A program made the position numbers and the translations under genes. Below, piece after piece: positions 50,256 through 62,385 of a stretch of 64,000 nucleotides of DNA. The notes beneath the pieces are model-generated. The model worked only from the letters and a program-made list of their open reading frames with translations, was not told the DNA's origin and did not search any database. How positions within the stretch are numbered: the stretch's first letter is position 1; every line of letters begins with the position of its first letter. Location: contig CM056553.1 in NCBI GenBank assembly GCA_029721515.1, positions 10,495,849 to 10,559,848 of the forward strand. Reading direction: 5' to 3'. This DNA is from Synanceia verrucosa. Its lineage: Eukaryota > Chordata > Actinopteri > Perciformes > Synanceiidae.

Positions 50256-50258
<3 letters not shown>

Positions 50259-50367
50259 TCGCTCTGGTGGCTTCATAATTACTACAAAAACTGTGTCAGT
50301 CAAGTGTTTTCCAACCACTGAATGAAATTTCAATCAACTATGACAAATAGAAAAAAAAACAAGCTCA

Positions 50368-50370
<3 letters not shown>

Positions 50371-50409
<39 letters not shown>
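50371..50409. repeat. (TG)19.5 microsatellite
   Basis: A pure 39-bp TG run, in inverted orientation to the AC run at 50226. Confidence 0.97.
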
Positions 50410-50410
<1 letters not shown>

Positions 50411-52609
50411 GTGTAATTATTTGTTATAGGTGCATGATAATCCCAGTTCAGTTCCTCACATAAGTTCAGTAAATGTGATGAAATATACCAGCACTATGTG
50501 CACGTCTCCAGCCTCTTGGTTATTGAGCAGCGAATATGCCTCACTGAGAGAAATAAGATGAAGATGGCACTGCTTGATGACTGAGTGGGTGTAAGAAGTG
50601 TTTAGCGAACATCCTGCTCCAACTAATTTGTGCTGCAGAAAGCCAAATGAAGTCAAATAATTTAGTCCTCACCCAGAGTCAGGCCATGGCAAAACACCAT
50701 AAATCAAAGCCGCCACAGAATCCGCCAGTCGGATGTTTACTGATCAAAGCAACATATTGCATCTTGTGAGGAGAAGAGAGATTTTAATACCACAAAGCAA
50801 TATAGTCTGGAGATGCGAGGTTCCGGCAGTTCACATTCATTGGTTTAAACATGACTCACTGCCTCCTCGCTAAGACTGAGCACCAACTGGAGACTGACTC
50901 TAAAAATAAAGACCAGGCACCATCAGCGTTTCCTCACATACTATCTTGCCCTGCTACTGACACAAAGAACCAGTCAGAAGATTCCCTCAATCTGGGATAT
51001 AAAAGGCAGAGCTCTGCATGATCTACACCGAAGTGTAGCAGGATGATCTCATTGACAAACTCATGAAAAAGGTTTTGAGAGCAAATTTGCAGATCGAATG
51101 AGGATCTCCAGAGTGTACGTCAAGATTTAACATGTTAAGAGCAGAGGCTTACAGCACCATCTACAGACACATGGAAAGGTCAACATCATTGGAGAGGACC
51201 TGAAAGGTCAAGCTGCTAAAATAATCGAGCATCTGAATCACTAAGGTTTAGTCCAGGTCTATTCCTCAGCTCAGATCTTTTGGAAGGGATCCTTAAGTAA
51301 AGCTAATGGCTTAAACTCTCTGCCTGCAGATCAGCAACCTGCTGCCCTCTGCCAGAAAGTAGCATTTAAAATGAAGAAACACTGTTTAACAGGGCAAACA
51401 GTTCTGCAGTCTTGTAACATTTCACCGACTACTGGATTGGTCTGCATAGCAATAAGTTTGAACTCTTAACACTGCCGTTTCCATAGGAACTAAGTAAGGC
51501 AGCTATCAGCTCATAAGACAGATTGATGAGGCGTTTTAAGCACAGGAGCAAGACTATTTATGTTCAAAACACAGCCATAAGGCACAGAAAATTATTTGGG
51601 CATTAATTAAGAAGGATTATAGCCAAGCTTTGTGAAACATATTGAAATAACTTGAGATTTTTCATCATGCATGCTACAGCACAAACATCACAAAAATAAA
51701 CACAGCCTGAGGCGAGGTGCCTAATCTGAGATAGAAAGTCAGAAAACAGAACAAGAAAAAAAATGAAAAGCAGCTGAAGACGGCTTGTATTTGTTGTTGG
51801 GGTAATCCACAACAGGCACTTAATTTATGTGACTTTTTGTGTTTATGAATATTTCTTTTAGTAAAGTGCTATCCTTAAAGCTGTCACCAAAATTAACTCT
51901 CATAGGATATGCTGTATTTTTATTGAACATTTCTGAAATATTAATTCTGCAAAATATAACCTGCTATTAACAAATAATATGCCACAAAACAGCAAATCTT
52001 CTTGTAGGATTGCAGCAGTGTATAGGATGTGCTACACGGCCATGCGACCCTGACGCAACAAGGCTACTTCCTGTTTTAGACCTGAGCCAGGTGCAGCATT
52101 ATAAGTGACAACTGGAGGAAAGTGAAATGACAACAAATGAACTCAGTGAAACAGATTAACTGAGAGCAAAATAATACACATATTCATTGTACCTGCTGAA
52201 CATTAGCATGTTAGCATTCATATTTTGAGCATTTGTTCAGTGAAAAATATGGGAGAAAAATACACATCACTCTGTCTCAGCTTCCCATCACTACATTGAA
52301 CATAGAGGAAAGCACTATTTCATATTAATACCACCTCTTGCTGTGCTCGCCTCCTGAAGACATCTCATATAACGACACATGTCAGTAATGGAGCGAGCAT
52401 CCTGCGTGGCACCAAATAAAAGCAGACAGAATTAATTGCAGCCTGTCATAGTGACCTTTTCTGTTTGATAAATCAAAAAGCCTAAGAGGCTGCCATTTGC
52501 TTCGTAGATGGGAAATAGGTGGCTTTGAGAAATGATCAGGGATCTCAGGGCATAGAGCCACATCGACCCGGCCGGTTTGTGCTTTCAACACACATGGAGT
52601 GCATGCATG

Positions 52610-52612
<3 letters not shown>
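50410..52612. other. gene-free stretch
   Basis: No exon, RNA gene or named repeat recognised. Confidence 0.5.

Positions 52613-52660
<48 letters not shown>
52613..52660. repeat. (AC)24 microsatellite
   Basis: A pure 48-bp AC run preceded by GCATGCATGCAT. It produces low-complexity open frames on both strands. Confidence 0.97.
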
Positions 52661-52663
<3 letters not shown>

Positions 52664-55316
52664 GTTTGTATTAAACTTTCCCTTTTTCGTGTGAAATTGG
52701 ACAGAGATACCTTACACTTTATTATCGGAGAAGTCAAACTCTTATTTCATCATTCAGTAAAGAGAAGCATTTCCTTGGTGCTCAATTAAGCTTCAGCAGG
52801 AGGAGCCACAGTAGCCTGGGCTGTGAATAATGTAGACAGTCATTAGGTGCTTTTCTACTTCACTTTAAGGGGGGAAAAAAAAAACACATTTCATTGGCGT
52901 CATGACACAATGTCAGCACAGAGGCTTCTGAACGAATTCTTTATCTGCAGCTTTTGACAATTTTTTTTAAATGAAAGAAATCAGGACAATACATAAAATT
53001 AATCATGTAGTAATAGATTTGGGGAAGAGTATTTTTTTTCAAGGTGAAATACAAGGTTAGTGTGATTTCCAAGTGATTTCATCATGATAAGGCAGTCTGC
53101 TTATTATCTATTAATACTATACAATATGAGGTCACTCAGCAGCTCTGTTAAAATGCTGAAATGTTTTTCTGTATCCAACAACTCATCTCAAACCAAATAA
53201 ATGACTTTGCTTGTGTTAAAATATACTGTACATTAGAAACAGGCAAATACACCCCGCATGAATCCACAGTGAGGAGTGTTAAGTTACAGCTGACTTAAGC
53301 CATTGTTCTCTGTTGTTTGAGGAACATGATTCATTATTTCTGCAGTGTGTTAAAGTAAGTTGCATAAGTTGTGTTATCAAAATGGGGTAATAAATAAACA
53401 AAGGTACAGAAAGGCTACAGCGTGGGAACCAAAAAAAGGAGAAAATCAGTTTACTTCAGAACTTGTTCTGAGTTCATTTTTGAAAATAGACTCAACATTA
53501 TAATGTGTCACACTTAATTTATGCAGAAAAAAAAATATTTTCAATTAGGTTCCAGCAATAGTAATTTATACTGAGCATTGAGCCTAATAAATCCACATGA
53601 TAAGTTTGGTTTTAATTAGTTATTTGATGCTGTCAAATAAAGGGTGAAACTTCATGAGTGGGAGGTGAAGTCGTAGTTGCAGACCACATCGCAGTGTGGC
53701 TTCAGCTCACCATTCACTACTGTGCACAATCTGGCTCCAAATTACAGCAAAGAAGCAACCGTGGAACCGTGTCTTTCATCTATGATATGTAATGTGTAAT
53801 GACTCTTTACACTCACATGCCAATTACATAGTTCCACAGAAAACAAGAAAAAGAAAATTACACATGCACATGATTGCCACTGTGGATGACTTATTTTGTT
53901 GTTGAAATGATGGGGTTAAAGCTTGTGTTGCTGCCACTAGTAGATACCTTTCTGAAACTGTAATTAGTGGTGTCGCCGTCTCAGCAGCATGTGCAATCAA
54001 TGGTGCAGGTCAGTAAAATGTTATTATGTCCAAAACTGTGAAAATGACACCCAGGTTGACTCACAGGAGAGGACAAAACCAAGGTGGGCTTGTCTTCCAA
54101 CCAGGAAACAAAAACAAAAGAGAATATAGTGTATATACACTAATACTGATTATCTTATTTATTAATTTTACTCCTTTAACCACAGAGGCTACCCTATTAA
54201 ATATTATCTACCAGAGAACAAAATTCTTCAAAAACAGATATAGTACCTGCTTTGAAGATTTGCCAGAAAATGTTGTCTAGCAGTTTTTCTCCCTCATCGC
54301 CTGAAGGTTAAACTGCAGGAAGGGGAAGATCGGGATTTCTAACGAGTTCATCATCTTGTATATGGCAGGAGGCCATTTCAAACTGCCATAAATACTCCAT
54401 TATGTCTCTAAAATGACATGAAACCAGGTGACTGATGGCAATTACCCAGATATGTCCAACCCAATTCTTCAACCTATAAAAAATATAAAAAAAAGAGAAG
54501 AGTAGTGTCTGAGGAGTGAGCCAGAGCCACAAACAACAGATCCGCTGCATAATATCAACAACATGCTGCATGAATTTTAAGAAGTGAGCGCATATAAAAA
54601 CAAAAGATGGGAGTTGAGTGGTCGAGCAGTGGAGGACACGGCCGAGGTCATGCTGCCAGACAGGAAGCGGAGCTGATCAGAACATGTCGGCATTAATTGG
54701 AGCGCGTTAGCACACGTGATGAAGATGAAGTGTGACCAGGGCAGAGCAGACGCTGCCTTACTCTAACCACACCTGATGCACAAGAGGACATATAGGTTCA
54801 CCTCAGTACAGCAGCACCTACGCTCTTCAGCAAGGTTAGAAAAAGAAGGTGCAACCAGGGTAAACAAACTCAGCAGCGCCAACGAGACGCTTGTTGAACT
54901 CCAGGAGCTATAACTCCAATTAGAGAGGAGCAGCTGCTGAGGCCTGTTATTGACCAGAGTGTCCTCTACAGGCTCAAGCTCCAGCCTGAAAACTTGTATA
55001 TAAGACAGTGCATTTGCACAAATTAGATGTTGCTTTGCATATAAATGATGCACCATACACTGTAAGCAAAGATAGGGTATTTGGATTTTAACTTAACTGA
55101 GTAATTGTCACCTGTTTAATCATTCAACTGCTGTCAGAAAGGAATCTGAGTGTGTCCCACATGCTGGCTAATGCAGATAAAAAAAAAGGGACAACAAGTA
55201 AAGCAGCATCTCTGGCACAGATGATGACATGATTAAGAAATAATATCTGTAGCTCACCGCACTGCTGCCCAGTAGTTATACTGAACAAAATGTAATGCTC
55301 TCTTTTATCTTCCCTT
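52661..55316. other. gene-free stretch
   Basis: Nothing coding or repetitive is recognised beyond short A-runs. Confidence 0.5.
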
Positions 55317-55402
55317 CTGATTCCAGCTTCTTAAATGTGAATATTTGGAATATCTGGTTGCTTTACTCCTCTATGACAGTAATCTGAGATCTTTGAATTG
55401 AG
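55317..55402. mobile_element. hAT-like ATTAGTCGA family, copy 3 (internal scrap)
   Basis: CTGATTCCAGCTTCTTAAAT, then GTGAATATTTGGAATATCTG, GTTGCTTTACTCCTCTATGA and CAGTAATCTGAGATCTTTGA follow the interior of the same family as 8241 and 39648. Both ends are missing. Confidence 0.6.
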
Positions 55403-58400
55403 GGCATCATCAACATCAGTAGGATTCAACCGACTGATTGACCAACATCGTCATCCTTAAATACGTACTGCTACTGTGGCAAAAACACACAAGCCGATGC
55501 ACAAACATGTCCAAGAAGATTGAGAGAAAACTGCCGGCACGCTCTCTCTCTCTCTCTCTCATCCAATGCCTTCTCTTTCTGTGTCACTTACAGATCTCCT
55601 CTCTAACAAGCTGATAGCCTTCCCTCCACTCTTAGTTACAAATTGTGAATCAAGCAACTGGTCGCTACTCCTCTCGCTCTCCAATCCTGCCATATTAAGG
55701 ATGACTTGCCACACTAAGAGCCGGCTCTCAGGGCAGCTCTGAGAGCAAGACCCAGAGTGCCGAGCAGTAAATAACCAGCATAAACGTGTCGCAGGAGACA
55801 ACCATCAGACACCAACCCATTTAATGTTAATAGGAGAGCATTGGTTACCAGATTCTAAATAATAGCTCGCAGTCACGATGACCCAGGATAGGCACCACAG
55901 GCCCAGGAATTTATGGAGTTAGCAAATTGCTTTTCTATCCCCATCCTTGCCCCATTTGTCCGTTGTGCCATCTCTCAGTGCAGAGTGGGGATGATTGAGA
56001 GGTGCAGGAGGATGATGGGACTGTTGCAGCCTGCTTGACTGAGCAAACCTGTCCTACGGCCACAGAGCTCCGGATGATGATGCTCAGAGGTGTACAACAA
56101 CTATCTGTCCATCTGGGTCTCAGGAGGGACAGCCACTTGACAGGACGTGGGGATACTTTTATTTTTATCGAGGTGCAGTATGTGTTCAAATATGTATTAT
56201 TTTTTTAAAAGAAAACTTACCTCATGAACTAGAACTAAAACTCATACAACTGGAAAATAAAGAATAAAGCCAGCAACAGTTGCAAGTTTGTAGGTGCCAA
56301 CAAAGCCCATGAAAAGACCAAAATCAACAATGCCTGTCTCTTAGTAATATCTCACTTTTCAACCCTCTGGACGGCACTCAGCCAAAAGCCCATTGTACCT
56401 TTGTAATATTTATTAATATTACTATTATTAATATCTTTGGGCAATAATGGAGGTCAAAGGCTTGTGGGAGGTTTTTAATGGTTGGTTTTGGTCTTTTCAT
56501 GAGACTTGTTAAGAGTAATCGAGTATCCTTGACAAGGACAAAAGTTTATAAGGAAACAAACCAGCTTCCAGTACCAGGAAACAAACATTAATGCAACTCA
56601 GTACAAAAAGATACTCCATCTTATTCATCCAATCATCCAGTCTGACATGTTCTTGTTCTCTCTGCATGGTCACAAATTAAAACATTGAAAAAGGAAAGAT
56701 GAAAAGACAGAAACTTTAACTAAACCCAAGCATTTCTAGTTTAGTCAAAGTTGTTTTTCATACTGCGCAAGAACGAGAGGCAACCAATGACCTCTTTTGA
56801 GTAGAGTAAAATTAGCCCTCCTATCTCCAGATATGCAGACTGTCTGCAGACATTATTGCTAATTATACTTTTGTGAAGAAGGACAGCCTTGACAATGTGA
56901 CAAACAGGAATAATCCTTTAAATACAGAGACAAATTGAGTCATGAAAGCTCTTTCGCTGCAAATATTCAGTCTTGCAGTGCAAGGCAATATGGAAAAACA
57001 AATCACTGAGGTCTTCATCTGCCCCACTAGACAGCAAGATGACATCTATGAGGTCAAAGCTGGGGTCAGCTGTAACTAAATCACCTGTTTGACTCCACGA
57101 GGTCTCACCGAGGTCACGACTTGCAAACTCATCACGGTTTTCCTCTGTGTAACAAGAAAATATGACACCAGACAGACTAACTATTTATGATCACTGTGCT
57201 AAGAAGAGATCATTCTATTTGACCTACAATCACCTTTTCATTGTAAATAAAGACAAAACCTGAGTGAGAATATGTAATGCCACTACAGCAGTTGGTAGGT
57301 TGCTAATTCTTAACGCTCTGCTAGAGTTACTAAAGACCCGGGGCAGACTTTAACAGAGGATGACATTTTCAGATCACTCTTGTGAATTAAAAAGAAAAAA
57401 AAAAAAAGAGGGGAAAGAAAAACATGCCCGAGACAATCTTTAACACAACTTGCTCCCCACATAACTGTATAAATAATGCAATCCCAAAATACATGTTTAG
57501 GATTCATCAGAGGAGATGAAAACAAACCATGACAGAAACAAGCGCCTCGCCATGAAGTATTGCTTATTTGGGATTAACTTTTCACACTTCCAAAACTGTG
57601 AAAAGACAAGAAAAAAAGAGAAATACAAATGCCTTAACACTGTGATTCCTAACCTACCAGAGGTACTGTAGCTCAACACAGGAAGCAGATGAGTCTACAA
57701 TGGACAAAAGTCAGGCACAAACATTTTAAATTGTTGGGAAAATTGGCTAAAATGTTGAATTAGATTGCTCAAATTAAAGATTTAAAAAGTCATGCAAAAA
57801 GTCATGAATGAACAGTTCAAATAGTTTAGCAAAATGGAACAGAGATGTTTGAAACGTTTTCTTTGCCTGTTTAGCAGGGTGAGCTGTCAGAAGTAACGCT
57901 GGAAATGAAATTTTTGGCTGCATTTTCTCTGCCGTTGTTCCCTACAGAACAGATTCTCCTGCTAACTCTGTATTTCTGCAGAGGAGTGTGCTGGATATTT
58001 CCAGCAACAGTGGGGAGGAGGGAGGGACAGAGGGGGACGTGAACAGGACATGAAGACATCTGATTGGTTCTTTCCATTCGGACTGAGTTGATCGGTCAGA
58101 GTTTTTACAGTCCTGCAGCTGCCACAGAGGTCTGATTCTTTTCCTTTATTTTTCTGAACACATAATGTATTGACTGCTCTCAGGATGGAAGGACCATTTC
58201 ACCCAGCATAACAAAGAGTGTTTCTGAACAGGATTACCAACTATAGCTTTAAGCTAATGTCAAGCTCTGCTTTGAGTCTAGTTGCTTCATCGTCATTTCT
58301 GAAAAAAAAAGTAAACAGAAACCAAATGTTGTTGCTATTTTTGAATTTCATTATTTTTTCCAGGTTTTTCCACAAACCCTGAAAGTGAAAACAATACCAT

Positions 58401-60299
58401 CATCGCTGTCACGGCTGGTAATGACATCCTGTTTGAAATGAATGATCCCATTTGAACTGAATTTAAATGAACACGGTTGATGCCAATGCATAAATAGTTT
58501 TAACTTTTCATCTGATGGCTGTGGGGCTACACCAGACAAGAAAAGGTTGGGAACCACTGCCTTAATATTATCTGATATAAGTGACAGTGACACGGTCCTC
58601 TTAAGGATAAATAAAGGGCTTTAAAATGAGATGATGCTGTGAGATTGAATCTATATTCTCCAGAACACAGCTGGGAGCAAAGTGTTGAAAATGCATAACA
58701 TAAAGTATGACCAGGAGGCATGTAGATGGAGAGAGGCAGTGACAATACAACATCCTCGTAATCCTTTTAGTGTCTTTCACATTATAGCTCACTACAGTGT
58801 GAAGCCTTAAGAAACACTGTGCTGAGTCTAGTTACAAAGAGCGACACACAGGCCTAATGTGCAAAGCTGCTACGGTCATCACAACGCATGCTACTGATTA
58901 TTATTAAACCCACTATCTGCAGGACTATTCTTCCTTCTTTCTTATATTTTCAGATGTTTTGCAGCAGTCCTCGAGATCAAAAGACATGTGATCCCATCAT
59001 CACATCATATTGAACGGCCTGAAGAAAATTCTGACGTGCTCCTGAGGAAAATGATCTTCCAGAGCAGGATTACTGTCCGTGAAAATTTCCTTGAAGCCAT
59101 TTTAAATGAATGCTGATTGATAGCGGTGAAATGTCCTGCAGAATGACAACATGAAAGTCATTTTAGAGGAAATCTCTCTGTGAGGCGGGATGTCACATCA
59201 TGCTCCCTTTGGGAAGGAAACATTAGTCAGCTTTTTTTTTCCTCTTTCACCAAAATAAACCATTTAAAGCTTTCAGAGACCTTCAATTTCATCCTGAAAT
59301 GAGCCACAGATTGTAAGAGTTACCAAGCTTTATGATCAAAGATAAAAGCAACAGAAATCGGCCTGCAGAGAAAGAGAATGGGGGATGCTTTTGATGTCCA
59401 AGAATGATTGTTTTCTTTCTGAAGTTCTGTCCATGCACGCGTGCGATTGATGCTTCAAAATGAGCAGCGTGGCCTGCAACTCATAAGTTCAACTAATTTA
59501 GACAGATACTGTACATTATTGTCACAGCATGAAGGATATCTACATATTTGACATTTACAAAAAAAATTAAATAAATGTTTTAAGTGTAGGCGTGTTGCGA
59601 GTTTGCAGACTTTTTGTGATGCAAACAAATTTTAATTTAGTTGTTGTCACCTGTAAATCATTTTAGGAGGCATGTGTTTCACATATTTAGTTGTTGTTGT
59701 TTTGTTTTTTTTTAATATTTAGCCTATATTTCAAAGGTAGGCTACTAGTGCTGTCACATGCACTGGAGCAGGATTACTCCTCCCTACAAATATTTCCCTA
59801 AATTATCCCCTGCTGTGCTGCGTCCTCCTGGGGCTTTCAAAAAACAGACTCTGGGCTTTAAGACGCGCAGCATGTAATTGTAACCATAATTACTCTCGAC
59901 ATCCACAGTTCAAATCCGGCTCAACACCTCAGTCTGCCATCACACGTCAGTCTCCACCCACACAAACTGATGAGGCAGAAAACCTCTAAAAAAAAATCCA
60001 TATATAATTTTTCTGCAGAAAGAGACACTTTTTGGGGGAAACTTGCAGACACATCTGGCTTTTTTTCTCTCCTCTGAAGGTAAATATACTTCCTTTAGTG
60101 AAAATGTGTGTCTTGTTTATTCAGTCGGAACAGAAAGAAATTATAAGATCTATTTCCAAACTGCTGCCACAACGTCCAGTTGCGCACATTTTGGTCGGAG
60201 GCTACAGGCTGTAGTTATCCTGAAACATCATCCATCACACGGATTAAAAACCAGCTGCTACACTCTGACCAGGGTGATGCATAGTGTCTTAACTGCAGC
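55403..60299. other. gene-free stretch
   Basis: There is a (CT)n run at 55542-55560. Frames are short and without domains. TATATAA at 60001 could be a plus-strand TATA box or chance. Confidence 0.45.
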
Positions 60300-60900
60300 A
60301 CAGCAGCCAGTCTGTACCCCCAAGATGCACAGGAGTGACCCAAAGGCGACGCAAAGCAGCCTGTCACAGTCTCACCGTGGTCCTCTGTTTGCCCTGGATG
60401 TGAGCTTTTCTATTGGGAAAAAAAAAGAAGCAGCCTTCTTACCTTTTCCCTTCCCGGAGGCAAGGATTTGGCACAGGTAGGGCGACACAGTTGAATGTGT
60501 TGGCGGAGACAGAGCTACTCCCGTGGATGCAGGCGAGACATGAGCTGCAGAAAGTGAGGAGAGCAGCGGATGGAGACTTGAAGCGGCGGAGCAGCGCAGC
60601 GCGGTGCCGTCTGAGGCTCACATCAGCGGGCTGCTGTCTTCAAGGAGGCTCCGCTCCTTCACACCAGAGCCACGACACTCAACACAGAGAAGAAGAAACA
60701 AATGAGCGTCCCAGAAAGACAGAGGTGGGGGGGAAAACGCAGCACTAATCGGGGAAACTTCCGTGGCTCCAGTGCGTTATGAGAGCAGCAGGAGGGAGGC
60801 TCTGAAGTGAAGAGCTCAGGAGGAGGAAGAGTCCAAAAACCTGTCAGGAGGAGATGTAGCTCAGGGTTGAGACAGAGAGAGAGAGAGAGAGAGAGCACAT
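60300..60900. promoter_or_regulatory. CpG-rich block, candidate first exon and promoter
   Basis: CpG dinucleotides are sparse through the window but crowd together here, with more than ten between 60480 and 60670 (for example AGCGGCGGAGCAGCGCAGCG near 60580). Strong splice donors exist on both strands: minus AAAAG|GTAAGAAGG near 60442 and plus CACAG|GTAGGG near 60477. A plus-strand TATATAA lies at 60001. No frame gives a recognisable protein, so a 5'-untranslated first exon is the simplest reading. The cenpi 3' end faces it from the right. In human the same-strand neighbour downstream of CENPI is DRP2, as I recall, so a minus-strand drp2 start is my preferred but unproven guess. A (GA)11 tract at 60874-60895 closes the block. 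Confidence 0.45.
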
Positions 60901-61710
60901 CTACTCAGCATTTTACCTACAAGTGGACAACTTCAGTAAAGCCTGAGGTAAAGCTGTGGAGTCCAAAGGTGCCAAAAGTACATCAAGACAGATCAAAATA
61001 ATACAGTTAAATAGCATGCAGAGGAGTTTGGAAAGATTCAACAAAGGAAATACTGACACTTTCTCACTTTACCCTCATGATAGTTTACACCTGAAACAAC
61101 TGTTCATTCAAGTATTTGTTTATACTAAATAATGGCTTCAGTTTTTCAAATGCTTCATGTTAATTCAAATTAACATGAAACATGATTTAGGGGACATTGC
61201 TGCCTGCACAAAACAAAACATTTGACTCTGAATTTCAGTCAAATCAATCAATAAAAATTAAGAATATGGATTGATGTTAGCTGCAGGTCTAAAACTGGTT
61301 GCATTACACCCACTGTTGATTTTTATTCTAATGCTCAAATTGGTGCTTCTTCCAAGTTACAGTGAAATGAAGACATTTTAACATAAAAGCTCGAGTATTT
61401 GACATGTTCTTGGTTAACAGAGTTGATCACTGCATGTACCTGGCATATAATGATTTCATCCAGTTTCCAGGAGTAGACGAGGAGCCAGAGGCCTGTTAAC
61501 CATCCAGATGGGTCCCCCAATTAAAGCAAAACGCTGTTTTCCAGATGGCCGAGAAACCGACTGAAGAACACACAAGAATACGTATCCATGCAGCACATTC
61601 TCAAACAACCGATGACATTTGAAAGAAGCGAAATCCAGGTTCCACGAGGGCACGAGACACTGTTGACTGTGACGTACTGCGGCGTAACATTATGGACACA
61701 CACAGACGGT
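60901..61710. other. intergenic gap between the CpG block and cenpi
   Basis: No coding signal. It contains a near-palindrome TTAATTCAAATTAA at about 61160, and a minus-strand AATAAA near 61320 that is an alternative cenpi polyadenylation signal. Confidence 0.45.
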
Positions 61711-62188
61711 TTTATTTGCTTCTGAAGTAAAAGTCTCACACTTATATATTTTCAATAAGGTGCAAGAGTCAGGTTGGCAAGCTGTACATGAATACAACAG
61801 AAAAGTGTGGTAGCTGATTCAAGGTTGGTGTCGACATTAAACAAAGAATGACAGATGTTATTGCAAAGGAAAAGAAAATCTTTCTACTCATTCTATAGTA
61901 TCTTTACATCCACATAAATGTTCTCACCAACCTGACAGATGAGTGTTTCCCCCTTTTAGGTTAATTTTTGCAATAAACACACCGTCTCCTCTGTTGATTC
62001 ACCAAACTTAAACCTCCTACTGACACATCTTCTGGCAAATGGCTGTCAGGGAGTAAAGCTATTATTGCTGAATACTATAAAGTAAGAATACATAATAAAC
62101 ACAGACACATCTATGTACATAAAAAAGATACTCAAATCACTCACAAGTTGCTCACTTGGAGGAGGTGAGGGGATGAAATATGTACAAG

Positions 62189-62219
<31 letters not shown>

Positions 62220-62250
62220 GGGTAAGATGTGAGTTGAGAGTCTCGCTCTG
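61711..62250 (-). other. cenpi: probable cenpi 3' untranslated region
   Basis: This stretch follows the cenpi stop codon. It holds a 24-base homopolymer (T on the transcribed strand) at 62196-62219 and no coding signal. The first canonical AATAAA I found on the minus strand is at 61711-61716, which would give a 3'UTR of roughly 540 bases. Another AATAAA lies near 61320. The true cleavage site cannot be told from sequence alone. Confidence 0.4.
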
Positions 62251-62385
62251 CTATGTGGACGTCCTGCTGCCCTGCCCATCATCTGCCGTCAGCTGCCGGC
62301 TGATGTTGCTCTGAACAAACTGTTGAAGGCCGTCGTAGCCCTGACTGAACAAATACTCCAGGTACCAGCTCCACGGCTTGGAATG
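62251..62385 (-). CDS. cenpi: cenpi terminal coding exon with stop
   Basis: After a TTTCAG acceptor the exon reads HSKPWSWYLEYLFSQG, then YDGLQQFVQSNISRQL, a short polar tail (TADDGQGSRTST) and a TAG stop. The aromatic WSWYLEYLFSQG block followed by an amphipathic GLQQFVQS helix is characteristic of vertebrate CENP-I C-termini. The tail after it is not one I recognise, and such tails vary between species. The 3' untranslated region continues leftwards. Confidence 0.93.
   Translation of the reverse strand, partial: HSKPWSWYLEYLFSQGYDGLQQFVQSNISRQLTADDGQGSRTST

Noticed and set aside
52382..52789. Frames with poly(Cys-Val) and poly(His-Thr)
   Set aside because: Direct translation of the (AC)24 microsatellite.
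1..60299. Dystrophin-family (DRP2) coding exons left of the CpG block
   Set aside because: I looked for WW, EF-hand, ZZ and spectrin-like segments among the minus-strand frames and found none I could support; the region may be purely intronic or intergenic.
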